A DNA stretch of 64,000 nt. Origin: Actinomadura physcomitrii. Its GTDB lineage: Bacteria > Actinomycetota > Actinomycetes > Streptosporangiales > Streptosporangiaceae. The notes under the pieces are model-generated. The model did no database searches. It was not told the DNA's origin and was given only the letters and a program-made list of their open reading frames with translations. Location: NCBI RefSeq assembly GCF_008923205.2, contig NZ_WBMS02000008.1, forward strand, positions 1 to 64,000, read 5' to 3'. Positions 24,836 to 32,895 of this stretch are shown here, one piece after another; position 1 is the stretch's first letter, and every line of letters begins with the position of its first letter. Position numbers and translations under genes: made by a program.

Positions 24836-24860
24836 CAGCTCAACACGCCTAAAGTCGCAG

Positions 24861-24896
24861 GTCAGGCCCGTTCCCTGTGCTGGGAACGGGCCTGAC
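24861..24896 (+). terminator. Terminator after tRNA-Asn
   Basis: A perfect 15-base-pair stem (GTCAGGCCCGTTCCC at 24861-24875 with 24882-24896) has a 6-base loop. It lies 25 bases after the tRNA and before the convergent dehydrogenase gene. The remaining 110 bases up to 25006 show nothing further. Confidence 0.88.
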
Positions 24897-25006
24897 TGCT
24901 GCCGGTGCACCTTCCCCGTGACCTGCGTCCGCTGCGCCTGACCAACAGAACAGCGCGATCTCGTCCAGCAGGCCACGGGTGCGGTCGGCGGCGGCCCGCG
25001 CCGGGT

Positions 25007-26215
25007 TCACGCCGCGGCGCCCACCAGCCCGTGCGGGTCGAGGACGTACTTGCGCGCCGCGCCCCTGTCGAACTCCGCGTAGCCCTGGGGCGCCTGGTCG
25101 AGCGGGATGACGGTCGCGTTGACATTGCGGGCGACGTGCACCCGGTCGTGCAGGATCGCCATCATCAGCTGCCGGTTGTAGGACATCACCGGGCACTGTC
25201 CGGTGGTGAGGGACTCGGACTTGGCCCAGCCGAGCCCGAGCTTCAGGCCGAGCTGCCCGACCCGGGCGTTCTCGTCCGAGGCTCCCGGGTCGCCGGTGAC
25301 GTAGAGACCGGGGACGCCGACCCGCCCGGCCGCCCGAGTGATGTCCATCAACGTGTTGAGGACGACCGCGGGCTGCTCTCCCCCGTTCGGACCGTGGCCG
25401 CGCGCCTCGAACCCGACGCAGTCGACGGCCGCGTCCACCTCCGGGACGCCGAGGATCTGCTCGATCTGCTCGCCCACGTCGGCGTGCTGGGACAGGTCGA
25501 TCGTCTCGCAGCCGAACCCTCGGGCCTGCGCCAGCCGCTGCTCGTTCATGTCCCCGACGATCACGACGGCGGCGCCGAGCAGCAGGCAGGCGGTGGCGCA
25601 CGCCAGCCCGACCGGCCCCGCGCCCGCCACGTACACCGTCGACCCGGTGGTCACGCCCGCCGTGTAGGCGCCGTGGTAGCCGGTAGGGAGGATGTCCGAC
25701 AGCATCGCCAGGTCCGGCAGCTTGGCCATCACCGTGTCGCGGTCGGCCGGGAACTTCAGCAGGTTGAAGTCCGCGTACGGGACGACCGCGTACCGCGCCT
25801 GCCCACCGTGCCAGCCGCCCATGTCGACGTAGCCGTAGGCGGCGCCCGGACGTTCCCGGTTGACGTTCTCGCACACGCCGGTGTGGCGCTCCTTGCAGTT
25901 GCGGCAGCGCCCGCATGCGATGTTGAAGGGGACGCTGACCAGGTCGCCGTTCTTGATGAACTCGACGTCCCTGCCCGTTTCGATCACCTCGCCGGTGATC
26001 TCGTGGCCGAGCGTGAGCCCGGCGGGCGCGGTCGTCCGGCCCCGCACCATGTGCTGGTCGGACCCGCAGATGTTGGTCGCGAGCACCTTCAAGATGACGC
26101 CGTGCTGGAGCCGGCGGCCGTTCTGCTCGGCCAGCTCGAGCTTGGGGAAGTCCAGGTCCTCGACCGTGACCTCACCCGGTCCCTGGTACACGACGCCGCA
26201 GTTGGTGTCCACCAT
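25007..26215 (-). CDS. fdhA: Glutathione-independent formaldehyde dehydrogenase
   Basis: A 402-residue zinc-dependent medium-chain dehydrogenase of the FdhA type. The catalytic zinc site is at TNICGSDQH (Cys) and LTLGHEITGEV (His-Glu). A structural zinc is bound by four cysteines in ACGRCRNCKERHTGVC, and the NAD fold has the GAGPVGLACA loop. The FdhA-specific insertions (AAYGYVDMGGWHGGQARY and the region near VVLNTLMDITRA) support this over ordinary alcohol dehydrogenases. The enzyme oxidises formaldehyde to formate with tightly bound NAD and no thiol cofactor. It appears to be a single transcription unit. The upstream region to 26418 shows no clear motif. Confidence 0.9.
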   Translation of the reverse strand: MVDTNCGVVYQGPGEVTVEDLDFPKLELAEQNGRRLQHGVILKVLATNICGSDQHMVRGRTTAPAGLTLGHEITGEVIETGRDVEFIKNGDLVSVPFNIACGRCRNCKERHTGVCENVNRERPGAAYGYVDMGGWHGGQARYAVVPYADFNLLKFPADRDTVMAKLPDLAMLSDILPTGYHGAYTAGVTTGSTVYVAGAGPVGLACATACLLLGAAVVIVGDMNEQRLAQARGFGCETIDLSQHADVGEQIEQILGVPEVDAAVDCVGFEARGHGPNGGEQPAVVLNTLMDITRAAGRVGVPGLYVTGDPGASDENARVGQLGLKLGLGWAKSESLTTGQCPVMSYNRQLMMAILHDRVHVARNVNATVIPLDQAPQGYAEFDRGAARKYVLDPHGLVGAAA

Positions 26216-26418
26216 GGTTCATCCCTCCACATCGAGGATCGCGGTCCTTATACCCCGTTAATGCAGGTCAATCGGACTTTCGAGATTCGGATGCGCGATG
26301 CACCGGGGGCGTTCCCCGGACGCCCGATGCAGGACCGTGCTCGCGCGCCCTTCCTGGTCGCGGTCGGTGTTCTCGGAGACCTCGTTGGGGAGCTCTACTC
26401 CTTGGACGGGCCTTTTCG

Positions 26419-28404
26419 TCATTGGCGGGAGAGGACGCGGGTTATGCCGGCGGCGATCGTGGTGGCGAGGATCCAGCCGGAGGCGATCAGGGCGGCGGCC
26501 AGCCACTGGTAGGCGCCGCGCGGGTTGAAGGCCGGTTCCTGGCCGAAGCTGATGATCGGCAGGAGCAGGTCGAGGGTGTACAGGAACGCGTTGAAGGCGG
26601 GCGCCTCGTCCTTCTTGAGGGGGACAGGGTGGTGGGCGGCGAAGAGCACGGTCCCGATCGCGAGGAGTGCGGCGAGGAGGACTCCGGCGCGGAGCGGGCG
26701 GTAGCCGTAGCCGACGGTCCAGTCCTGGGCGACGCCCCAGGCGCGGGCGGGGAGCGTGAGCGTGCGTCGGCGGCGGCGCTGCTTCGCCAGGCGGACGGCG
26801 CGGGCCTCGACGTCGCGGCCCATGCCCTGGAAGACCGCCGCCAGCTGCTCGTAGGGCTGCGGGTGGTAGCCGTCGGCGGCGTCCAGCCAGGCGAGGCGGT
26901 CGGCGAGCCGGCCGGGCTTGTCGATGGCTTGGTAGACGAACCCGTCGAGCTGGGGGCGCGGCGGCCAGCGGGCGGGGTCGTCGCGGAGGATGTCGATGCG
27001 GGCGTGCCGCAGGTCGACGGTGCCGTCGGTGAGGGTGCAGCGGGAGAACCAGAGCATCTCCGCGCGCACGCGCCGCAGGCCGAGGGCGAGGCCGCCGAAG
27101 CCGCTGATCGACGCGTCGTCGAAGCTCAGCTCGCCGGTGCGGGCGCCGGCCAGCGCCAGGCGCCCTGCGGCGGTGAAACCGTCGTTGCAGTTCACGACGC
27201 CGCTGACGGTCAGGCCGTAGCCGATCATCGCCCGGCCGCCGGGATTGGACAGGTGCGCGCCCTCCAGCTCGACGCTCGCCCCGATGACCGTGTCGATCAG
27301 GCGGACTTCGCCCTCGGCGTGCAGGCCCTGACCGGCGAGGCCGCCGGTGACCTCGGCGCGGCACAGGCTGAGCGCCTGGCCGCCCGGGTCGCTGAGGCGC
27401 GCGCCGGCGAAGTCGGCGGAGCCCTGGATGGTCGCCGCGTCAAGGCAGACCCGGCCCCGGGTCCGGAACCCGTTCGCGGCGCGCAGGCTGCTGCCGATGC
27501 CGACCAGGCGGGCGTTCAGCGCGGTGCCGCCGGGAGCGTCGAGGTCGGCGCCGCTGAGCAGGAGGGTGCCGCCGATCGCCGCGGAGCGCAGGCTGACCTT
27601 GCCTTCGGCGCGGAACCCGCCGTCCAGGACGGCGGCCCCGTCGATCCGGGCGCGGTCCGCGTCGAGGGCCGTTCCGCCCGGGTTGCACAGCCGCGCGGCG
27701 GTCAGGACGAGACGGCGGCCGATCCGCGCGTCCGGCAGGCGCACCTCGCCGTCGGCGACGAGGCCGGGCGCGTGCAGCCCGGACGGCAGCTCGATCCCGT
27801 CGGCGTCGAGCGCGACCCCGCCGGGGTTCGACAACCGCGCGCCTTCGAGGACGCACGTCCCGCCGACATGGGCGCCCTTCAGCATGAATTCGCCGGTGGT
27901 CTCCGCGTCGGTCGCGTCGATGTTGCGGACCACGGTCAGCGCGTACGCCTCGACGTCGGTGAGGCAAGCTGAGCGCAGCGACAGCGTCCCGTCGATCCGG
28001 GTGCCGACGAGCTGCACCGGGCCGTCCACTCGGCAGCCGCGCAGCCACAGCAGGCCGTCGACCTGCGAGTCCGAGGCGTTTAGGCCGGGCAGCCGGGAGC
28101 CGGTCAGGCTGAACTGCCGCAGCCGGGCCGCGTAGAGGGCGGGCGGTTCGTCGAAGACGCAGTCGCGCATCAGCACCGCGTAGCGGACCTCGGCGAAGGA
28201 CAGGTCGAGGGCGCCGGTGATCCGCGCGCCCGTGAGCCGCACCGCCGGGACCTGCCCCGCGCCGGCCGGGCGGGCGCCCAGCAGCAGCGCCGAGACGACC
28301 TCGCCGCGAACGGCCTCACCGGTGCCGGTCAGATCGACCGGGTCCGCATTGGGGAACGCGTCCCAGACGGCGCGTTCCGCGTCCGACAGATCCTCGATAT
28401 CCAT
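26419..28404 (-). CDS. Large repeat protein with C-terminal membrane segments, channel-like C terminus
   Basis: A 661-residue protein of a family often labelled membrane-associated oxidoreductase in actinomycetes, although no cofactor site is visible. Residues ~60-460 are built from repeats of about 20-45 residues in which an ARLSNPGGxAL-type motif recurs at least six times with substitutions, alternating with short strand motifs, so a beta-helix is likely. A basic linker follows (RLAKQRRRRR). Two hydrophobic segments near residues 565-585 and 630-655 flank a loop FLYTLDLLLPIISFGQEP. The layout resembles a degenerate two-helix ion-channel pore, which is my inference. The ATG at 28404 has GAGGG upstream and is preferred to an ATG at 28419. 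Confidence 0.78.
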   Translation of the reverse strand: MDIEDLSDAERAVWDAFPNADPVDLTGTGEAVRGEVVSALLLGARPAGAGQVPAVRLTGARITGALDLSFAEVRYAVLMRDCVFDEPPALYAARLRQFSLTGSRLPGLNASDSQVDGLLWLRGCRVDGPVQLVGTRIDGTLSLRSACLTDVEAYALTVVRNIDATDAETTGEFMLKGAHVGGTCVLEGARLSNPGGVALDADGIELPSGLHAPGLVADGEVRLPDARIGRRLVLTAARLCNPGGTALDADRARIDGAAVLDGGFRAEGKVSLRSAAIGGTLLLSGADLDAPGGTALNARLVGIGSSLRAANGFRTRGRVCLDAATIQGSADFAGARLSDPGGQALSLCRAEVTGGLAGQGLHAEGEVRLIDTVIGASVELEGAHLSNPGGRAMIGYGLTVSGVVNCNDGFTAAGRLALAGARTGELSFDDASISGFGGLALGLRRVRAEMLWFSRCTLTDGTVDLRHARIDILRDDPARWPPRPQLDGFVYQAIDKPGRLADRLAWLDAADGYHPQPYEQLAAVFQGMGRDVEARAVRLAKQRRRRRTLTLPARAWGVAQDWTVGYGYRPLRAGVLLAALLAIGTVLFAAHHPVPLKKDEAPAFNAFLYTLDLLLPIISFGQEPAFNPRGAYQWLAAALIASGWILATTIAAGITRVLSRQ

Positions 28405-28475
28405 TTGGCCCTCATGCATACACCGGCACGCCGGACGGCGCCACGGCGGGCCCGACGGGCGGTTAGTGTCCGGGG

Positions 28476-28952
28476 ATGGACATCGGCGAGTTCGTCACCG
28501 TTTTCCAGGACGGCGGTGTCCGGGCCTGGCTCGACTGGGACGCGCTCGAAAGCGCCGGTTGCGCGGTCCGCGAGCGGTTCAGCCGGTCGCCGGACGTTCT
28601 GGGCGGCCTCTTCACCGTCTGGTACCAGGCTGCGAACGGGACCGACGGGGACTGGCGCAATCCCGGCGACAGGCCCCTCCGGGTGGCGGAGTGCGCGGAC
28701 GCGATGGACATCTGGCCGACGGACAGGAGGGAGCGGATTCGCGGGTTCGCGGACGCCTTCCGCGGCGAGGCCCGGCCGGTCCAGCTCGTCCTGCCGGCGT
28801 ACGCGGTGGGCGGCGACGAGGCCGTGCTGCTCGACGGCACCCACCGGGCCGTCGCGGCGTACCTGGCGGGGGTGGACGTCCGCATCATGCTTTTCGTGCT
28901 GGACGGGCCGATCGATCCGCGGATGCTCCCTGACCTCGGGCACTACCGCTGA
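28476..28952 (+). CDS. Hypothetical protein with ParB-like nuclease-fold signature
   Basis: A 158-residue cytoplasmic protein of unknown function. The segment AVLLDGTHRAVAAYLAGVDV near residue 115 resembles the conserved xxDGxHRxxAA motif of ParB/Srx-fold domains. The preceding half is acidic and Trp-rich (GDWRNPGDRPLRVAEC, AMDIWPTDR). Whether it binds nucleotide or DNA cannot be said. TAGTGT at 28464-28469 lies 6 bases before the ATG, so the transcript is probably leaderless. It is divergent from the large repeat-protein gene. Confidence 0.7.
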   Translation: MDIGEFVTVFQDGGVRAWLDWDALESAGCAVRERFSRSPDVLGGLFTVWYQAANGTDGDWRNPGDRPLRVAECADAMDIWPTDRRERIRGFADAFRGEARPVQLVLPAYAVGGDEAVLLDGTHRAVAAYLAGVDVRIMLFVLDGPIDPRMLPDLGHYR

Positions 28953-28956
28953 CGGC

Positions 28957-29760
28957 TCAGGCAGGGGGGCCGCCGCGCGCGCTCTCCGGCGGCGGCGCGT
29001 ACTCGGCGATCGCCCGGCGCATGGAATGGTCGAGCAGCAGGTTCCGGAGCGATTCCCAGCGCTCGGACCGGCGGAGCCTCAGGACGGAGCTCAGTACGAC
29101 CGCCCAGAGGACGACGGCCAGCAGAGCCGCGAGAACGATGAGCCAGGCCTGGGGAGCGGTCACCACCGTGAGGTCCACCGCGCCGAACCCGATCGGGACC
29201 AGCGTGGCGGTCAGGATGTTGATCTCGGATTCGGTGGAGTCGACGCTGAAGCCGGCGGCATGGTTCTTGAGCCACGCCTTGGCGTAGACGAAGCGCTCGT
29301 AGGTCAGCGAGTCCCGGTGGTATCCGCCGATCCACCGGCGCTCACCGAGGCGCCGATCCTCCTCTTCGAGAGCGGCGAGATACGGGTGCGTCTCAAGGAA
29401 CTCGCCGTACCGGACCGGGCCGACCAGCTGTGCGAGCGCCGTGGCGGAGTCGTCCCGCAGCCGGAAGGGGGGCAGCCTTTCGAGGAGCGAGACGACCTTG
29501 AACCCCAGCTCGCGGCACACGTAGCCGACCACGTATCCGATGGCGATGACGGCCAGGGCCACGATGAGCGAGACGAGCACGGTGGAGTGGCCGAGATTCT
29601 TGACGATCTTCGCATCGGCCGTCCGCGAGGCGAAGAAGGCGACCTCGGCGACGACGCACACCCCCGGGGCGAGAACGCTGGTGAGCTGGAGCGAGACGTA
29701 GAAGGAGAACCGCCCCTGCGCCACCTTCGCGGCGCCCAGGATGCTGCTCAACGGGTCCAC
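28957..29760 (-). CDS. Hypothetical membrane protein with four hydrophobic segments
   Basis: A 267-residue protein with hydrophobic segments near residues 20-45, 63-85, 182-200 and 205-225. The first pair and the second pair are separated by a ~95-residue soluble region rich in Leu, Glu and Arg. That region contains PVRYGEFLETHPYLAALEEE and SLTYERFVYAKAWLKNHAA. The C-terminal tail is basic and then Pro-rich. No catalytic motif is recognised. The topology resembles small actinobacterial membrane proteins of unknown function. The GTG at 29760 is chosen because a GGGAGGTG ribosome site precedes it. The stop lies five bases from the convergent ParB-like gene. Confidence 0.72.
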   Translation of the reverse strand: MDPLSSILGAAKVAQGRFSFYVSLQLTSVLAPGVCVVAEVAFFASRTADAKIVKNLGHSTVLVSLIVALAVIAIGYVVGYVCRELGFKVVSLLERLPPFRLRDDSATALAQLVGPVRYGEFLETHPYLAALEEEDRRLGERRWIGGYHRDSLTYERFVYAKAWLKNHAAGFSVDSTESEINILTATLVPIGFGAVDLTVVTAPQAWLIVLAALLAVVLWAVVLSSVLRLRRSERWESLRNLLLDHSMRRAIAEYAPPPESARGGPPA

Positions 29761-29852
29761 CGGCACCTCCCGCCCCGAGCGTACCGATGATCTTGAGCCC
29801 GATGGCTGGCCGTTTACGGCCGGATCGGGAGCGCCGCCCGGGCCCGCTCCGG

Positions 29853-30311
29853 CTAGAGGCCGCGCTCGGCGCCGTCGATGAGGGCTTGGACGCTGTCGGA
29901 GAAGCGGCGGGTGAGCCTGGCCAGTTCGGCGCGGTCGCGGTCGGTCCAGCCGGCGAACGCCTTCTCCAGCAGCCGCCTGCGGCCCTGGTTGATCGACGCG
30001 ACCACGCGGCGGCCCTCGGGGGTGAGCTCGGCCGTCTTGACACGGCGGTCGTGGGCCGCCTCGGCGCGGGCGACCAGGCCGAGCGTCTCGAGGCGGGCGA
30101 GGGAGCGGCTGACCTTCGGGTGGTTGTGGTCGACGAGCTCGGCGAGGTCGAGGACGCCGGTCGGGCCGCGCAGGTCGAGGTGGACGAGGTAACGGCACAG
30201 GTCCGGGTCGAGGTCGACCCCGGCGAGGTCGAGGATCAGCGCGACGAAGCGCGGCCGCGAGGTGCGGCCGAGCATGTCGAGCCAGACGTCGTAGTAGTCC
30301 TCGTCCGCCAT
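29853..30311 (-). CDS. MarR family transcriptional regulator
   Basis: A 152-residue winged-helix protein. The DNA-binding core lies at residues ~50-110 (VLDLAELVDHNHPKVSRSLARLETLGLV, then the wing HDRRVKTAELTPEGRRV), flanked by long N- and C-terminal dimerisation helices. A CATAAT -10 read on the minus strand (30319-30324) lies 7 bases before the ATG at 30311, favouring that leaderless start over the ATG at 30320. It is divergent from an NADPH:quinone-reductase-like gene with a palindromic operator between them, the standard design for MarR control of a detoxifying oxidoreductase. Confidence 0.85.
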   Translation of the reverse strand: MADEDYYDVWLDMLGRTSRPRFVALILDLAGVDLDPDLCRYLVHLDLRGPTGVLDLAELVDHNHPKVSRSLARLETLGLVARAEAAHDRRVKTAELTPEGRRVVASINQGRRRLLEKAFAGWTDRDRAELARLTRRFSDSVQALIDGAERGL

Positions 30312-30344
30312 CCCGTTCATTATGCACGGGTCTGCCGCTATCAT

Positions 30345-30363
30345 TCCGTTCAAAGTGAACGGA
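30345..30363. promoter_or_regulatory. Palindromic operator in the MarR/oxidoreductase divergon
   Basis: Perfect 8-base arms TCCGTTCA and TGAACGGA with a 3-base spacer lie between the divergent genes. A TTCATT...TATCAT promoter (30316-30321 and 30339-30344, 17-base spacer) for the plus-strand gene would start transcription inside the palindrome, so bound MarR protein would repress it. Confidence 0.75.
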
Positions 30364-30379
30364 TTTTTCGGGAGGTGTC

Positions 30380-31333
30380 ATGGCGGACGTCATGCGGGCG
30401 GCGATACTGCACGGGATCGGAGAGGCGCCCCGCTACGGGTCGTTCCCGGCGCCCGTCGCCGGAGAGGGCGAGGCGGTCGTGACGGTGACCGCTGCGGCGC
30501 TGAAGCCGTTCGACCGGTGGTGGGCCAAGGGGCTGCACCCCGCGAGCCCGACCGCATTCCCGCAAGTGGTGGGCGCGGACGGGGTGGGGCGGCTGGAGGA
30601 CGGCACGCGGGTGGCCTTCTTCGCACCGGTCGCCCCCTACGGCGGGATGGCCCAGCGGGCGCTTGTGCGGCGGGGCATGTGGTTCCCGGTCCGGGACGGG
30701 GCGGACGACGTGACGGCGGCCGCCCTGCTGAACCCCGGCGGCGCGGCCTGGAAGACGGTCGTGTGGGAGGGCGGCGCGGGCCCGGGCAAGTCGGTGCTCG
30801 TGCTCGGCGCGACCGGCGCGTCCGGGCGGATCGCCGTGCAGGTGGCGAAGCGGCAGGGGGCTCGGGTGGTCGCGGCCGGACGCGACCGGGCGGTCCTCGA
30901 GGCGCTGGCCGGACGCGGCGCAGACGCCGTGATCCGGCTCGGCCGCCCGAAAGACGAAGTGGTCGAGGCCATCGCCGAGCACGGGCCGTACGACCTGGTC
31001 GTCGACTACCTGTGGGGCGCCCCGGCGGAGGCCGCGTTCGCGGCGCTGTCGCGGGGCGCCGACCGACGCGTCCGGTACATCCTTGTCGGCATGTCGGCAG
31101 GGGAGGCGGCGGAGATCCCCGCCATGGCCCTGCGCGCCGCACCGGTCGAGGTGGTGGGCAGCGGCGCGAACGGCTCGCCGTCGATCGAGGAGGCGGCGGC
31201 CGCCTTCGACGACATGCTCCGGATGGCCGGCTCCGGCGAAATCGTCCTCGGTGAGGAGGCCGTGCCGCTCGCCGACGTCGAGAACGCCTGGACACGTCCC
31301 GAGAACGGCCGCCGCATCGTTTTCGTCCCCTGA
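30380..31333 (+). CDS. Medium-chain NADPH:quinone oxidoreductase-like protein
   Basis: A 317-residue zinc-free MDR enzyme. The GroES-like N-terminal part contains VTAAALKPFDRWWAKG and PQVVGADGVGRLEDG. The Rossmann domain contains VLVLGATGASGRIAVQVAKR, the AxGAxGxxG pattern that favours NADPH, followed by GRDRAVLEALAGRGADAVI. No zinc-ligand cysteines are present. Such enzymes reduce quinones, enals or similar electrophiles. A GGGAGGTG ribosome site precedes the ATG. The MarR-type regulator is divergently encoded with an operator over the promoter, suggesting induction by an electrophile or phenolic ligand. Confidence 0.85.
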   Translation: MADVMRAAILHGIGEAPRYGSFPAPVAGEGEAVVTVTAAALKPFDRWWAKGLHPASPTAFPQVVGADGVGRLEDGTRVAFFAPVAPYGGMAQRALVRRGMWFPVRDGADDVTAAALLNPGGAAWKTVVWEGGAGPGKSVLVLGATGASGRIAVQVAKRQGARVVAAGRDRAVLEALAGRGADAVIRLGRPKDEVVEAIAEHGPYDLVVDYLWGAPAEAAFAALSRGADRRVRYILVGMSAGEAAEIPAMALRAAPVEVVGSGANGSPSIEEAAAAFDDMLRMAGSGEIVLGEEAVPLADVENAWTRPENGRRIVFVP

Positions 31334-31514
31334 GCCCGGCGTTATTCATAATTGGCTGCCCAAGGAAAGAAAGCGGCTCGACTTTCGTTCGATATCCGCT
31401 TCCCGGCTGTTCGTTGTCGTCCTATTCTCGGGCACAGCAGGAAGGACGTGCTGGGAAAGTCGCCGGGGGCGGATGGAGAGCCGACGGTGCTTTCCGACCC
31501 CCTGGGAGGCAACG

Positions 31515-32009
31515 ATGACCCGTCGTCCCCGTGACCTCGGAGTCCCGAAGAACCCCGTCGAGTACTTCGCCGCTGAACTGCGCGCATGCCGCGAGCGCGC
31601 CGAACTCGGACGTCCGCTGCTCGCGGCCAGGCTCGGCTACACGCCGCAGTGGATCGGCCGGCTCGAGAACGCCACCCACGCTCCGTCCGAGGACTTCGCG
31701 AAGGACTGTGACACGCTCTTCGAGACGAAGGGGTTAAAGGGGTCCTACCCAGGAGTCTTGGGAGCGTTCACAATCTTGGGTCTCGACGATGAGTCGGATG
31801 CCGCATACGTTGACACGTCGATGGTGCAGTGGCGTAAGAGCAGCCGCAGTACGGACACCGGTGGCCAGTGCGTGGAGGTGGCGTCGCTCGCTCCGGACGT
31901 TGGGGTGCGGGATTCCAAGGATACGGATGGGCCTGCGCTCGTCTTTTCGGTGGGCGAGTGGCGGGCGTTCGCGCGGCGGGTGAAGAGCGGCGGGCACGAC
32001 ATCGGCTGA
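31515..32009 (+). CDS. XRE-type HTH fused to DUF397, with most of DUF5753 deleted
   Basis: A 164-residue protein. Residues 1-72 match the N-terminal HTH of actinomycete XRE regulators (ELRACRERAELGRPLLAARL, YTPQWIGRLENATHAPSEDF). Residues ~85-103 (GAFTILGLDDESDAAYVDT) look like a fragment near the end of DUF5753. Residues ~107-162 are a DUF397 domain (VQWRKSSRSTDTGGQCVEVA, VRDSKD, LVFSVGEWRAF). Normally an XRE-DUF5753 protein of ~280 residues and a separate ~65-residue DUF397 protein are encoded side by side. Here an in-frame loss of roughly 150 codons plus the gene boundary appears to have fused them. The ATG has a GGGAGG ribosome site. It may be a relic or a functional mini-regulator. Confidence 0.78.
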   Translation: MTRRPRDLGVPKNPVEYFAAELRACRERAELGRPLLAARLGYTPQWIGRLENATHAPSEDFAKDCDTLFETKGLKGSYPGVLGAFTILGLDDESDAAYVDTSMVQWRKSSRSTDTGGQCVEVASLAPDVGVRDSKDTDGPALVFSVGEWRAFARRVKSGGHDIG

Positions 32010-32063
32010 TCCGTCCGGCGTGCGCCGGGCTGGAATGTCGGTGGTGGGTGGGAGCCTGCCGGT

Positions 32064-32603
32064 GTGGGGATTCATGTGGCGAGCCGGCGGCGGGCGCGGG
32101 CGTCGGTGGAGGCGGAGTGGCCGGGGGCCGTGGTGCTGGACGTGACGTCGCGGGGGCCGCAGCCGTGGGTGCGGTTCAGTCCGTTCTACCCGCACGGCGG
32201 CATACCGGTGCCGCTTTCGGACGGGGAGACGGGCGCGTCGGTCGAGGGGATCTGGCAGGCGCTGAAGGTGTTCGACGGCCACGATGTGGATCGGGGCCGG
32301 CTGGCGATCACGTCGATGAAGGGCATCAAGCGGACGGTCCGCAAGTACGGGCCGGTGCGCGGGCACCGGGCGGGGCTCGGCGGGGACGAGCTGCTGCCTT
32401 ACGGGCGGGCGCGCCGGGAGATCTACCTGCCCGCGTACCGGTGGGTGCTGGAGAACAAGGTCGCCGACCTGGTCGAGGAGGTGCGGCGGCTGGGCGAGGT
32501 GGTGCTGCTCGACTACACCGTCAACGGGGACGTGGACGATCTGTCCAAGCCGCTGTCGCACGCGGCGCTGATCGGGCGGTTCGCCGAGGGCCGGTGGCCG
32601 TGA
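32064..32603 (+). CDS. Conserved hypothetical protein, possibly NADAR-like (DUF6939-type)
   Basis: A 179-residue soluble protein of an actinobacterial family that I think is listed as DUF6939. Residues ~38-70 (RFSPFYPHGGIPVP, SVEGIWQALKVF) resemble the N-terminal motif of NADAR-domain proteins, where F-S-N-F-Y-P is followed by V-E-H-x-x-Q-x-x-K. Later blocks are KGIKRTVRKYGPVRGHRAGL and AYRWVLENKVADLVEEV, with a closing LSKPLSHAALI. NADAR proteins act on ADP-ribose-linked or riboflavin-pathway N-glycosides, so a glycosidase-like role is possible. This is inference from short motifs. The start is GTG at 32064 with GGGAG upstream. Confidence 0.7.
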   Translation: MGIHVASRRRARASVEAEWPGAVVLDVTSRGPQPWVRFSPFYPHGGIPVPLSDGETGASVEGIWQALKVFDGHDVDRGRLAITSMKGIKRTVRKYGPVRGHRAGLGGDELLPYGRARREIYLPAYRWVLENKVADLVEEVRRLGEVVLLDYTVNGDVDDLSKPLSHAALIGRFAEGRWP

Positions 32604-32648
32604 CCGGCGCGGACGCCGCCCCTGGGAGGCGTCCGCGCGTGGCGGCGG

Positions 32649-32825
32649 TCAGGCGCCGCGGCCTGCGAAGCGGCCGGAGAACGCCCAGCCCATGCCGAGC
32701 AGGACGGCGCCGATCGCGGCGATGAGGCCGAGGGAGGAGACGTCCAGCATGGCGAGGACGGCGATGGTGAGACCGTAGATGCCGGTGAGGGCGGACAGGC
32801 CCGCCCGGAAGTTCTTCTTGGACAT
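32649..32825 (-). CDS. Small two-helix membrane protein
   Basis: A 58-residue protein with a basic N terminus (MSKKNFRAG) and two hydrophobic helices (ALTGIYGLTIAVLAML and LGLIAAIGAVLLGMGWAF), ending in GRFAGRGA. The function is unknown. The ATG at 32825 is preferred to one at 32897 because the longer version would overlap the divergent kinase start and add a non-conserved-looking leader. It shares its promoter region with the histidine kinase gene. Confidence 0.65.
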   Translation of the reverse strand: MSKKNFRAGLSALTGIYGLTIAVLAMLDVSSLGLIAAIGAVLLGMGWAFSGRFAGRGA

Positions 32826-32862
32826 GTCTGGAATGATCCCCGGCATGCCCGCGGCAGTACTA

Positions 32863-32878
32863 TCCACCGGTCGGTGGA
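32863..32878. promoter_or_regulatory. Short palindrome upstream of the two-component operon
   Basis: TCCACCG and CGGTGGA are separated by two bases, 18 bases before the kinase ATG and just after a TACTAT-like hexamer at about 32858. It could be an operator, possibly for the response regulator encoded downstream. Confidence 0.4.
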
Positions 32879-32895
32879 CAGGACGGGGCGTGGAC

